A DNA stretch of 64,000 nt from Arthrobacter sp. Soil736 (lineage in GTDB: Bacteria; Actinomycetota; Actinomycetes; Actinomycetales; Micrococcaceae): the NCBI RefSeq assembly GCF_001428005.1, contig NZ_LMSB01000045.1:208229-272228 (forward strand). Direction: 5' to 3'. The notes beneath the pieces were generated by a model. The model was not told the DNA's origin and ran no database searches. It saw only the letters and a program-made list of their open reading frames with translations. How positions within the stretch are numbered: the stretch's first letter is position 1; each line of letters starts with the position of its first letter. Shown one piece after another: positions 27,775-36,218 of the stretch. Position numbers and translations under genes: made by a program.

Positions 27775-28470
27775 TCAGAACAGCCGGGACTCGATATCGT
27801 CCACGCCCCGCATGGCGTCATAGTCCAGCGTGATGCAGTCAATCCCGCGGTCCGTTGCGAGCACGCGGGCCTGCGGCTTGATTTGCTGCGCGGCGAAGAT
27901 CCCGCGGACAGGTGCCAGCAACGGATCCCTGTTCAGCAGCTCCAGATACCTCGTCAGCTGCTCCACGCCGTCGATGTCGCCGCGGCGTTTGAGCTCAATG
28001 GCAACGGTGGAGCCGTCCGCGTCCCTGGCCAGAATGTCCACGGGGCCGATGGCTGTGAAGTATTCCCGGCGGATGAGGGAGAAGCCGGTGCCGAGGGTTT
28101 CTATCTGCTCGGCCAGGAGGCGCTGCAGGTCGGCCTCCACGCCGTCCTTGATCAGGCCGGGATCCTGGCCCAGTTCATGCGACGTGTCGTGGAGCTGCTC
28201 ATGGATGTTGATGATCAGCCTGTCGTCCGTCTTGGCGGACTGGACGGTCCACTGCTCGATGACACCGACTTCAACGTCTGTGTCATCGGGAGGGGACACC
28301 CGCAGCGAGGCGGGAGGGCTCATCCAGTTCAGCGGCTTGTAGGAGCCGCCGTCGGAGTGAACCAGCACCGAGCCATCTGCCTTCACCAGCAGGAGCCTGG
28401 TGGCGAGGGGGAGATGGGCTTTGAGCCGGCCAACATAATCTACGGAACAACGGGCTATGACTAGACGCAC
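27775..28470 (-). CDS. nucS: mismatch-specific endonuclease NucS/EndoMS
   Basis: A 231-residue nuclease that cuts both strands at mismatches and replaces MutS/MutL in most Actinobacteria. The N-terminal domain (1-110) binds DNA and the C-terminal RecB-like nuclease domain carries D145, E159 and K161 in GPVDILA and AIELKRR, with Q171 following. The protein ends in ESRLF, in keeping with the C-terminal clamp-binding tail reported for this family. GTG at 28470 is the start that matches the family N-terminus (VRLVIARC). It is divergent from a small zinc-ribbon gene. Confidence 0.95.
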   Translation of the reverse strand: MRLVIARCSVDYVGRLKAHLPLATRLLLVKADGSVLVHSDGGSYKPLNWMSPPASLRVSPPDDTDVEVGVIEQWTVQSAKTDDRLIINIHEQLHDTSHELGQDPGLIKDGVEADLQRLLAEQIETLGTGFSLIRREYFTAIGPVDILARDADGSTVAIELKRRGDIDGVEQLTRYLELLNRDPLLAPVRGIFAAQQIKPQARVLATDRGIDCITLDYDAMRGVDDIESRLF

Positions 28471-28586
28471 GCCGTACACACTACCGCGTCGGCAGCGGGG
28501 CCCGCGCACCGGGTGGCGGGCGTAACCCGGGGCGCGCGGGACCGGGTACGGCCACGGAGCCGTTCCGGCTGGGGCAGAATGGATGC

Positions 28587-28943
28587 ATGCCCCGCTCGAA
28601 CCGCCCCCGCCGTGCAAAGACGGGGCGTGCAACCCCTGGCAACGCCGCAGGCGGAGGAAAGCACAGTTCAGGGCCGGCCCCGGAGCTTGACCTGGAGCGG
28701 GCCCGGGCGGGGATTGCCCGCCGCGAGAGCGCCCCCGACGGCGTCTGGATGGTGCGGAGCATGACCGCGCGCAAGGCGGAGAAGGCCTACATCTGCCCCG
28801 GCTGTTCCACCGCCGTGCTGCCGGGAGTCGCCCACCTTGTGGTGTGGGCCGACGACCACCTCTTCGGCGCGGCCGCCGGCCTGTCGGAGCGCCGGCACTG
28901 GCACACGAACTGCTGGACGTCGCGCAATTTCCGCTACCGCTAA
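28587..28943 (+). CDS. conserved actinobacterial zinc-ribbon-like protein
   Basis: A 118-residue protein. Residues 1-50 are basic and low in complexity (PRSNRPRRAKTG). The rest has CPGC (about 70-73), a histidine after VLPGVA, and HWHTNCW near the end, which together could bind one zinc ion. Proteins like this are common next to nucS in Actinobacteria and are often labelled ATP/GTP-binding, though no P-loop is visible here. The basic tail and zinc site suggest nucleic acid binding. Function is unknown. Confidence 0.7.
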   Translation: MPRSNRPRRAKTGRATPGNAAGGGKHSSGPAPELDLERARAGIARRESAPDGVWMVRSMTARKAEKAYICPGCSTAVLPGVAHLVVWADDHLFGAAAGLSERRHWHTNCWTSRNFRYR

Positions 28944-29015
28944 CCGCGATCGGCGGCCGCCCGCGCGGTCCGGCAGGGAACGAACGCGGCCGGCGCGGAA
29001 GATAAGCTGATACGC

Positions 29016-29816
29016 ATGACTTTTGACCCGACGTCGTACGTGTTCAGCCAGCCGTCCGAAACGACCGCGATCCGCGCGTCCACGGTCCTGCCCGCCCGTC
29101 GCGAAAACATCGAGATCCGCACCGAGGACGGCCGCACCCTGGTGGGCGAGCTGGCTCTGCCGGAGTCCGGACCGGTCACAGCCACGCTGATCACGCTGCA
29201 TCCGCTGCCCACGCACGGCGGCTTCATGGACTCGCACGTCTACCGCAAGGCCTCCTACCGGCTGCCGGCGCTGGCCGGCGTGGCCGTGCTGCGGTTCAAC
29301 ACCAGGGGAACGTCGTCGCCGCGGGGAACCAGTGACGGCGAGTTTGAAGAGGGCATCGGGGAGCAGTATGACGTTGAGGCAGCGGTGCGGTTCGCCGTCG
29401 AGCGGGGGCTGCCCAACCGATGGCTCGTGGGCTGGTCGTTCGGGACTGAGCTGGCCCTGATGTACGGTGCCGTGGAACCGGTGGCGTCGCAGGTGGAAGG
29501 TGCCGTGCTCCTGTCACCGCCGCTGCACCGCGCCACCGACGCGCACCTGAAGCAGTGGGCGGTTGCGGGGAAGCCGCTCACCGTCCTCGTGCCGGAGCAC
29601 GACGACTACCTCCGCCCCGTCGAGGCAGCCAGGCGCTTCAGCCTGGTTCCCCAGGCACGCGTGGTGGGGGTCGACGGCGCCAAGCACCTTTGGGTGGGGG
29701 AGAAGCACGCGGCGAGGGTACTGAACGAAATCGTGGACGACGTCACGAGCAACGGTTCAGGTTCCGCCGGGCTGCCGCAGGAGTGGCAAGGGCCGGTGGC
29801 CACGGCCACCGCCTGA
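29016..29816 (+). CDS. alpha/beta hydrolase
   Basis: A 266-residue hydrolase. The nucleophile elbow is GWSFGTELAL, with Ser near residue 141. PEHDDYLRP near 194 supplies the likely acid, and DGAKHLWVGE near 215 the catalytic histidine. The oxyanion region is TLHPLPTHGGFMDS. This matches the short dienelactone hydrolase-like or KANL3/Tex30-like group. Substrate is unknown. It runs with the zinc-ribbon gene (72-nt gap) and away from nucS. Confidence 0.82.
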   Translation: MTFDPTSYVFSQPSETTAIRASTVLPARRENIEIRTEDGRTLVGELALPESGPVTATLITLHPLPTHGGFMDSHVYRKASYRLPALAGVAVLRFNTRGTSSPRGTSDGEFEEGIGEQYDVEAAVRFAVERGLPNRWLVGWSFGTELALMYGAVEPVASQVEGAVLLSPPLHRATDAHLKQWAVAGKPLTVLVPEHDDYLRPVEAARRFSLVPQARVVGVDGAKHLWVGEKHAARVLNEIVDDVTSNGSGSAGLPQEWQGPVATATA

Positions 29817-29823
29817 GCCGTGT

Positions 29824-29867
29824 CCCGGGGCCGCCCGCCCCGGACTCCTCGCCCGGGGCCGCCCGCC
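29824..29867. repeat. 16-bp direct repeat in the hydrolase/transporter gap
   Basis: CCCGGGGCCGCCCGCC occurs at 29824-29839 and again at 29852-29867. The gap between the two convergent genes is otherwise GC-rich spacer. The self-complementary CCCGGGG cores could fold and help end both transcripts. Confidence 0.5.
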
Positions 29868-29902
29868 TGGGGCCCGTGCGGGCCGTTCCCGCGGCTTTCC
29901 CG

Positions 29903-31216
29903 CTAGTGCTTGTCCTGGCGCACGATATAGATTTCCTTGACGAGGAGCAGGAAGGCGGCCGCGGTGGGGATGGCGATCAGCGCTCCCAGGACTCCGAGGA
30001 GGCTGCCGCCGGCGATCACCGAGATGACCGCCACGGCACCGGGGACGGCCACGGCCTTCTGCATGATCCGGGGCGAGATGAAGTAGGCCTCAAATTGGAG
30101 GTAGGCGAAGTAGCAGATGGCGTACGCGACTGCCGGCTGCCACCCCAGGGTCAGGGTTATCAGGATGACCACCACTCCGGCAATCAGTCCGCCGACCAGG
30201 GGAATGAACGCGAGCAGCGCCACCACGAACGCAAGAAGCACCGCAAAAGGCACGCCGATGACGGACATCACGATGAAGGCGAACGTGGCGTTCAGCAGGG
30301 CGACAGCCGCCTGGCCGATCACATAGTTGCCCACCGACCGGGTGATTGCCTCGGACAGCGCCTCCACCCGGGGCCGCCTGGACCGCGGGGCGAGCCGGTA
30401 CCCCCACTTTTTCATGGCGGGCAGGGCTGCGAGGAAGTACAGGCTGAGCACCAGCACGATCAGTGTCCCGAAGAGGCCGTTCGCGACGGTGGAGCCGAAG
30501 CCCACCACGCCGCCGAAGATTCCGCCCATGGCCTCGGGGTTCTTGACGAACTTGTCCAGCTCCTCGGTGATGCGGTCGCGAACCCCAAATTGGTTGTCGA
30601 GGGACCTGAAGAACTCCGAGTCGATGAAGTCACGGACCCACACCGGCGCCTGTTGGACGAGTTCCGTCACCTGCTCGACGATCGTGGGAATGAGGGTGGC
30701 AAAAAAGCCCACCACCGCAGTGATCAGCACCGATACGGACAACAGGATGCCGGCGGGCCTGGGGATCTTGCGGGTTTCGAGCCAGCGCACCACCGGGTCC
30801 AGGCCCAGGGCAATGAAAAGCGCCGCCACAATCCACAGGAGCAGCTGCGTGGTGTTGGAGCCGATCCAGTAGACCAGGAGGGCAAGACCGACGCCGACGG
30901 TGCCCATGAAGCCGACGTACAGGGGATGCTGCGCAGAAATGCGCGGGCCGGGGGCACCGAAGCGGGCTGTTTCCGTGTCCCCGCCGGCAGCGGCCCCGGG
31001 CTCGAGGTTGTCCAGTTCCTCGGGGGGCATCTCAAAGCGGAGCCGGGGCTGTGCCCCGGGGATGGGCTGGCGAAGCCGGCGCAGCACGGCGACGACCGCA
31101 GCAGGGCGGGCCCTGGCTGCGGGCACCTTCGCTTGCGGTGCCGACGGATTCTCGGGGGAGCCGGCGTCGGGCAGGTTTTCCGGGCCGTGGGTGGACGGAT
31201 CCGTCTGTTCAGTCAC
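29903..31216 (-). CDS. AI-2E family transporter (PerM/UPF0118)
   Basis: A 437-residue membrane protein with a cytosolic, Pro/Ala-rich N-terminus of about 120 residues and then seven or eight hydrophobic helices. The TVANGLFGTLIVLVLSLYFL segment and the C-terminal PLVGGLIAGVVVILITLTLG and GVLGALIAIPTAAAFLLL are typical of the family. Members have been tied to autoinducer-2 export or sodium/proton exchange, and most are uncharacterised. It starts at GTG and is divergent from the gene at 31423. Confidence 0.85.
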   Translation of the reverse strand: MTEQTDPSTHGPENLPDAGSPENPSAPQAKVPAARARPAAVVAVLRRLRQPIPGAQPRLRFEMPPEELDNLEPGAAAGGDTETARFGAPGPRISAQHPLYVGFMGTVGVGLALLVYWIGSNTTQLLLWIVAALFIALGLDPVVRWLETRKIPRPAGILLSVSVLITAVVGFFATLIPTIVEQVTELVQQAPVWVRDFIDSEFFRSLDNQFGVRDRITEELDKFVKNPEAMGGIFGGVVGFGSTVANGLFGTLIVLVLSLYFLAALPAMKKWGYRLAPRSRRPRVEALSEAITRSVGNYVIGQAAVALLNATFAFIVMSVIGVPFAVLLAFVVALLAFIPLVGGLIAGVVVILITLTLGWQPAVAYAICYFAYLQFEAYFISPRIMQKAVAVPGAVAVISVIAGGSLLGVLGALIAIPTAAAFLLLVKEIYIVRQDKH

Positions 31217-31422
31217 TGCTTTTGATGCCTTTTCCGTCCATGGCGCCGCGGCTGCGGGCCGGATGTGATGATCATCGCAAACACTATCAGCAGCCTTGTC
31301 AATAGACGGATGGGGGCCCGTTCAGGGGGTGGCTGGAGCTTGCTGCGGAGGGCCGAACTGACTGATTGGTAACAAAACGGTTACTATTGAAAGCAAACCC
31401 CCCGCTGATGATAGGTATACCT

Positions 31423-33156
31423 TTGCGTTTCAAGACTGCAGTTGCACTTGTGCTGCTCGGCCTCCTGACACTGCTGGCCGGAATCGGGCAGAAGACGATC
31501 TGGGCCCCGGCCGAGACCTTCACGGCCACGGCTCCCGCTGATTCGAAAGCCGCGCCGCTGACCGTTATTGACCACAAACTTCGCACCGTCGAAGGGGGCA
31601 CGGTCACCATCAAGGTCAAGGGTGAGGGCAGTTTCCTGCTGGCCGCCGGCCGCCCGGATGACGTCGACGCGTGGGTGGGCAAGACCGCCCACAACACGGT
31701 CACCGGACTCTCGGAGGACAAGAAAGCCCTGCAGGTGGAACGCACCGACGGTGAAGCCAAGGCTCCCACTCCGGCAGGATCGGATCTCTGGGTTTCCACA
31801 GAAAGCGCCAGCGGTGAGATGGACTACACGTGGTCTGCGCCGGCGGACGGCGACTGGTCGCTGCTGCTGGCCAGCGACGGCACCAAGCCTGCTCCGTCGT
31901 CGATTTCCATGACGTTCCCCAATGACACGTCCACGCCGTGGGCCGTGCCGCTCATGGTCCTCGGTGGGCTCCTGATGATTGCAGGCGCTGCGCTGGTCGT
32001 CCTCAAGCCCAAGGACGGGACGCCCGGGCAGGGCGGTCCGCTGCGCAACCTGGGAAGTCAGTTCGCCAAGCGGGCCCGTGCCAAGGCCACTGCGAGGGCA
32101 TCCGCCAAGGCCGGCACCGGATCCGGCACGCGGCTCAGCATTCTGGTGGCAGCGTCCACGGCCGCGGTCCTCGCCGGTACCGGCGTGGCAGCCCAGGCCA
32201 GCCAGACGCCGGAGCCGGCCGCCACGGGCGCTCCGTCCAGCGCCGCTCCTTCCGCGGCACCGGCCGCCGGTGATTCGCCTGTGCTCCTTGACGCCCAGTT
32301 CCGCCGCATCCTGGAACAGGTTGCCAGCGCCACCGATGCCGGCGATGCCGCCAAGGATGCCAAGAAACTTACAACCCGCGTCGCCGGAACGGAGCTCGAA
32401 GTCCGGACGCAGAATTACAAGATCCGCTCACGGGTGGCTTCCTACGATGCGCGCATGCCGGTGCGCTCCACCAAGCTCCTGACCACCGTCGTGACGAGCA
32501 AGCGCGCCTGGCCGCGGTCTGTCCTGGCGGTCACGCAGGGCGAAGGCAATGTGGTGCCCCAGCTGCTCACCCTCGTGCAGGGCTCCCCGCGGGAGAACTA
32601 CAAGCTCGTCGGCACCACTCCGCTGCAGCCGGGTACCACCTTCCCGTCGATCGAACGTAACGGCACCGAGACCCTGTCCAAGGACGACAAGTCCGGGCTG
32701 CTGTACAGCGGGGAGGAAGCCCTCGCAGGACTGGCCGACCGCCTGACCAAGGCCAACTCGACCTTCAAGGACAAGCTCGTGGAAGGGGAGTCCTCGCCGT
32801 ACATCGCGGACACCCTGTCCTACCAGGCTGACGTGGTGAAGGAAGGCGTCAACGGCAAGTTCTCCTTTAGCCACAAGGTGGTACCCGGAAGCACGGTGGT
32901 CTTCCGGACGGCGGACGGCGGCGCACTGGTTCTTGGCCGCCTCACGTTCAACTTCGACGGCACTCCGAAGTCCGAGGGCGACAAGCTCTCCATCGGAAGC
33001 GACGCGGCGGTCCTTGCCGGCGGCAAGGAAACCACCAGCGGAATGGTGCTGAACTTCGCGGAGTCCATGGCCGTCTACGTGCCGCCGGCTGATTCGAAGG
33101 ACCCGATGAAGCTCGTGGCTGCCACCCGGGGACTCGTCGGAGCCAAATTCAAGTAA
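31423..33156 (+). CDS. unrecognised membrane protein with two extracytoplasmic domains
   Basis: I do not recognise a named family. From TTG at 31423 the protein has 577 residues. Helix 1 (about 3-20) leads to an outer domain of about 150 residues rich in beta-type sequence. Helix 2 (about 173-193) returns to a basic, Ala/Lys/Arg-rich inner loop with the string RARAKATARASAKAG. Helix 3 (about 235-255) is followed by an Ala/Pro/Ser linker and a second outer domain of about 300 residues with no cysteine-rich motif. Starts at TTG 31423 (giving MRFKTAVALV) or ATG 31408 are both possible. A very strong hairpin follows the gene. It may be a wall-associated or sensing protein; that is a guess from topology. 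Confidence 0.75.
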   Translation: MRFKTAVALVLLGLLTLLAGIGQKTIWAPAETFTATAPADSKAAPLTVIDHKLRTVEGGTVTIKVKGEGSFLLAAGRPDDVDAWVGKTAHNTVTGLSEDKKALQVERTDGEAKAPTPAGSDLWVSTESASGEMDYTWSAPADGDWSLLLASDGTKPAPSSISMTFPNDTSTPWAVPLMVLGGLLMIAGAALVVLKPKDGTPGQGGPLRNLGSQFAKRARAKATARASAKAGTGSGTRLSILVAASTAAVLAGTGVAAQASQTPEPAATGAPSSAAPSAAPAAGDSPVLLDAQFRRILEQVASATDAGDAAKDAKKLTTRVAGTELEVRTQNYKIRSRVASYDARMPVRSTKLLTTVVTSKRAWPRSVLAVTQGEGNVVPQLLTLVQGSPRENYKLVGTTPLQPGTTFPSIERNGTETLSKDDKSGLLYSGEEALAGLADRLTKANSTFKDKLVEGESSPYIADTLSYQADVVKEGVNGKFSFSHKVVPGSTVVFRTADGGALVLGRLTFNFDGTPKSEGDKLSIGSDAAVLAGGKETTSGMVLNFAESMAVYVPPADSKDPMKLVAATRGLVGAKFK

Positions 33157-33178
33157 ACCCGGCTCCAAGCAGACCCGG

Positions 33179-33220
33179 GCAGGAGGCCCCGGCCCGGTAA
33201 CCCGGGCCGGGGCCTCCTGC
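33179..33220. terminator. strong 19-bp hairpin after the membrane protein gene
   Basis: GCAGGAGGCCCCGGCCCGG (33179-33197) and its perfect complement (33202-33220) enclose the loop TAAC. It lies 23 nt after the stop codon. There is no clear U-run, but hairpins of this strength without U-runs are accepted as terminators in high-GC Actinobacteria. It probably separates this gene from the next. Confidence 0.7.
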
Positions 33221-33278
33221 GTCCGCTGTGCTGTCCGCGGTGCTTCCGGCGGACGCGGGAGTGGCTAGAGTGGAAGCT

Positions 33279-34277
33279 ATGAGTTCGCCAGCATCCCGTC
33301 CTGTCCCCCCAGCCGCCGCCAGCCAGCTCAACCTCCGCGGCGCCGTCGATCTTTCCTCGCTCAAGCAGCGGCCTGCACCGCCGGCGGCTGCACCCGGAAG
33401 CGGCCCCGGAAACGGTCCGGCAGGGGCTCCGGCGTCTGGTCAGCCAGGCGCTGAGGGGCCCGCGCTCCGCGTAGAGGTCACGGAAGGAAACTTCCAGGAC
33501 CTCATTGAGTTGTCAGCGCAGGTGCCGGTCGTGTTCGCCCTTTGGGCGGCGTATTCGCCGGAGTCCGCCGGCGTGCTGGACGCGCTGGAGCGGATCGTCC
33601 AGAGCTATGCCGGACGGCTGGTCCTTGGCGCTGCCGACATTGACGCCTTCCCCCAGCTGGCCCAGGCCTTCCAGGTGCAGGCCGTGCCCACCGCGGTGGC
33701 CGTGCTCAAGGGGCAGCCCGTGCCCCTGTTCCAGGGCGGAGCGGACGAAGAACAGATCCGCGCCCTCCTTGACGAACTGCTCAAGGTGGCCGCCGCAAAC
33801 GGCGTGTCCGGCAACGTTGGAGGCGGATCGCCGGGCGAGCCCGCCCCCGCTCCCTTGCCGCCGCTGCACCAGAAGGCCTTCGATGCCATTGAGGCCGGGG
33901 ATTTCGCCGCCGCCGCTGCGGCCTACCGGCAGGCGCTCACCGAGATGCCGGCAGACGCCGAAGCGAAGGCCGGACTTGCCCAGGTTGAGCTCATGGATCG
34001 CCTCCAGAAGCTGTCCGGGCCTGACGGCGACGCCCTCCGCCAACTCGCGGCGGACGAACCGGACAACCTCACGGCCCAGCTTGGCGTTGCCGACCTCGAC
34101 ATCGCAGGCGGCCATGTGGAGGATGCCCTGAACCGGGTGGTCGGCTTCATCGGCAGGAATTTCGGCCCGGAGCGCGAGACCGCGCGGATCCGCCTGCTGG
34201 AGCTCTTCGACGTCGTCGGGGCAACCGACGAACGCGTCGCGAAGGCCCGCCAGGCTCTGGCACGGGTGCTGTTTTAG
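33279..34277 (+). CDS. thioredoxin-fold/TPR protein, CnoX (YbbN)-like
   Basis: A 332-residue cytosolic protein. Residues 1-65 are Pro/Ala/Gly-rich. A thioredoxin fold covers about 65-170, but the active-site position reads FALWAAYSPES, with no CxxC or CxxS, so it cannot be a normal disulfide reductase. Residues about 195-330 have TPR-like helices (AFDAIEAGDFAAAAAAYRQA). E. coli YbbN/CnoX has this layout and acts as a holdase chaperone. The start is ATG at 33279. The stop codon overlaps the next gene's GTG by one base. Confidence 0.85.
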   Translation: MSSPASRPVPPAAASQLNLRGAVDLSSLKQRPAPPAAAPGSGPGNGPAGAPASGQPGAEGPALRVEVTEGNFQDLIELSAQVPVVFALWAAYSPESAGVLDALERIVQSYAGRLVLGAADIDAFPQLAQAFQVQAVPTAVAVLKGQPVPLFQGGADEEQIRALLDELLKVAAANGVSGNVGGGSPGEPAPAPLPPLHQKAFDAIEAGDFAAAAAAYRQALTEMPADAEAKAGLAQVELMDRLQKLSGPDGDALRQLAADEPDNLTAQLGVADLDIAGGHVEDALNRVVGFIGRNFGPERETARIRLLELFDVVGATDERVAKARQALARVLF

Positions 34278-35380
34278 TGGCTACGCCCGCGCTCTTCAGG
34301 CCCCTGGCCCTGCGGTCATTGGAACTGCAGCACCGGGGCTGGGTCTCGCCCATGTGCCAGTACAGCTGTGACCCGGCCGCTGCGCCCGGAGTGCCAAACG
34401 ACTGGCACCTGATGCATCTGGGCTCGTTCGCTGCCGGCGGAGCCGCCCTCATCCTGACAGAAGCCGCGGCCGTCAACGCCGCCGGGCGCATCAGCCCGCG
34501 CGACGCCGGTCTCTACAACGATGAGCAGGCGGCGGGCTGGGAACGCATCGTCAGCTTCGTGCACCGCCACGGCGTGGCAGACACGAAGATCGGTGCCCAG
34601 CTCGCCCACGCGGGGCGCAAGGCGTCCACCTACTGGCCGTTCTCCGGGGACAAAGGCTCCGTGCCCGCTTCCGACGGCGGCTGGGGCACTGTCGGGCCGG
34701 GCACCGCCGCTTTTGACGGCTATGCGCGGCCGGCGGCCATGACCGAGGAGGACATCCGGGGCGTCATCGCGGACTTTGCGGCCTCCGCCGCGAGGGCCGT
34801 TGACGCAGGCTTCGACACTATTGAAGTGCACGGAGCCCACGGCTACCTCCTCCACCAGTTCCAAAGCCCGCTCGTGAACGACCGCACCGATGCCTGGGGC
34901 GGAGACTCGGACGGCCGGAACAGGCTGACGCTGGATGTTGTCGACGCCATCCGGAAAGTGATCCCCGATTCCATGCCGCTGCTGCTGAGGATCTCCGCCA
35001 CTGACTGGGCCGAGGGCGGAATCGGCATCGAGGACTCGGTGCACCTGGCGTCGCAGGCCGCCGAACACGGCGTCGACCTCATCGACGTTTCGAGCGGCGG
35101 AGCCGTGGCACACCAGCGGATCCAGCCCGGGCCGGGTTACCAGACCGGATTCGCCGCACGCATCCGGCGTGAAACAGGCATCGCCACGGGGACCGTCGGG
35201 TTGCTGACATCGCCCGGCCAGGCAGAGCACGTGGTGGCCACCGGCCAGGCCGACGGCGTCTTCATCGCCCGGGCCGCCCTCCGGGATCCGCACTGGTGGC
35301 TCCGGGCGGCCTTCGAGCTGGGCCACGACCTGCGCTGGGCTCCCCAGTACGAGCGGGCGGTTCCGCGCCACGCGTTCTGA
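34277..35380 (+). CDS. Old Yellow Enzyme family ene-reductase (YqjM-like)
   Basis: A 367-residue FMN enzyme that reduces activated C=C bonds with NAD(P)H. The thermophilic-like/YqjM subclass mark is SPMCQYS (25-31), where the cysteine tunes FMN. Other motifs are the QLAHAGRKAS stretch near 110, EVHGAHGYLLHQFQSP near 185, and the phosphate-binding TVGLLTSPGQAE near 305. Substrate is unknown. It starts at GTG overlapping the stop of the thioredoxin-fold gene, so they share an mRNA. Confidence 0.93.
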   Translation: MATPALFRPLALRSLELQHRGWVSPMCQYSCDPAAAPGVPNDWHLMHLGSFAAGGAALILTEAAAVNAAGRISPRDAGLYNDEQAAGWERIVSFVHRHGVADTKIGAQLAHAGRKASTYWPFSGDKGSVPASDGGWGTVGPGTAAFDGYARPAAMTEEDIRGVIADFAASAARAVDAGFDTIEVHGAHGYLLHQFQSPLVNDRTDAWGGDSDGRNRLTLDVVDAIRKVIPDSMPLLLRISATDWAEGGIGIEDSVHLASQAAEHGVDLIDVSSGGAVAHQRIQPGPGYQTGFAARIRRETGIATGTVGLLTSPGQAEHVVATGQADGVFIARAALRDPHWWLRAAFELGHDLRWAPQYERAVPRHAF

Positions 35381-35453
35381 CCGCCCGCGGTCATCCCTCT
35401 TCTACTCCTTCTGGAGGATCCCCATTGGAGGGTGCGCGGCTTAGGGTGAGTTC

Positions 35454-36218
35454 ATGACCCTTCCCGTTACGGCCCTGTCGATCAGGGGCCTCGCCAAGCG
35501 CTTCGGCAGCAAGATCGCCGTGGACGGAATCAGCCTGGAGGTCCCGGCAGGTTCGTTCTTCGGAATCGTCGGCCCCAACGGTGCCGGCAAAACCACCACG
35601 CTATCCATGGCCACGGGGCTCCTGCGGCCGGATTTCGGCACGGCGGTGGTGCACGGGGTGGACGTCTGGGCCCGGCCGCTGGAGGCCAAAAAGCTGATGG
35701 GGATCCTGCCCGACGGCGTGCGCCTCTTCGACAGGCTCAGCGGCGAACAACTTGTCACCTATGCCGGGCTGCTGCGCGGCATGGACAAGGACGTTGTGGC
35801 TTCCCGGGTAGGGGAACTTCTGGCCGCGCTTGACCTCAGCCAGGACGCCGGCACGCTCGTGGTGGACTATTCCGCAGGCATGACGAAGAAGATCGCACTC
35901 GCGTCCGCACTGATCCATGCCCCGAAAGTCCTGGTCCTGGATGAGCCCTTCGAATCCGTGGATCCTGTCTCCGCCGCCAACATCCGGGACATCCTGGACA
36001 GATACGTGGCCACGGGCGGCACAGTGATCGTGTCGAGCCATGTCATGGACCTGTTGCAGCGGATGTGCGATCACGTGGCGGTGGTTGCGGCCGGACGGCT
36101 CCTCGCCGCCGGGACGGTGGACCAGGTCCGCGCCGGCGCGAGCCTGGAGGAGCGCTTCGTCGAACTGGTGGGCGGCCGAAGCCAGACAGAGGGGCTGGAA
36201 TGGTTGCGCACCTCCTAA
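35454..36218 (+). CDS. ABC transporter ATP-binding protein
   Basis: A 254-residue ATPase. Walker A is GPNGAGKTT near residue 43, the signature is the variant VDYSAGMTKKIALA near 141, and Walker B is VLVLDEPFESVDP. The H-loop is VIVSSHVMD. The last 19 nt overlap the permease gene. The single-ATPase plus large-permease layout is that of an exporter, but the substrate cannot be told. Confidence 0.92.
   Translation: MTLPVTALSIRGLAKRFGSKIAVDGISLEVPAGSFFGIVGPNGAGKTTTLSMATGLLRPDFGTAVVHGVDVWARPLEAKKLMGILPDGVRLFDRLSGEQLVTYAGLLRGMDKDVVASRVGELLAALDLSQDAGTLVVDYSAGMTKKIALASALIHAPKVLVLDEPFESVDPVSAANIRDILDRYVATGGTVIVSSHVMDLLQRMCDHVAVVAAGRLLAAGTVDQVRAGASLEERFVELVGGRSQTEGLEWLRTS

Noticed and set aside
29555..31225. 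556-codon open frame on the plus strand over the AI-2E transporter
   Set aside because: Its Gly/Glu/His/Asp-rich sequence is the complement of a membrane protein gene with clear hydrophobic helices.
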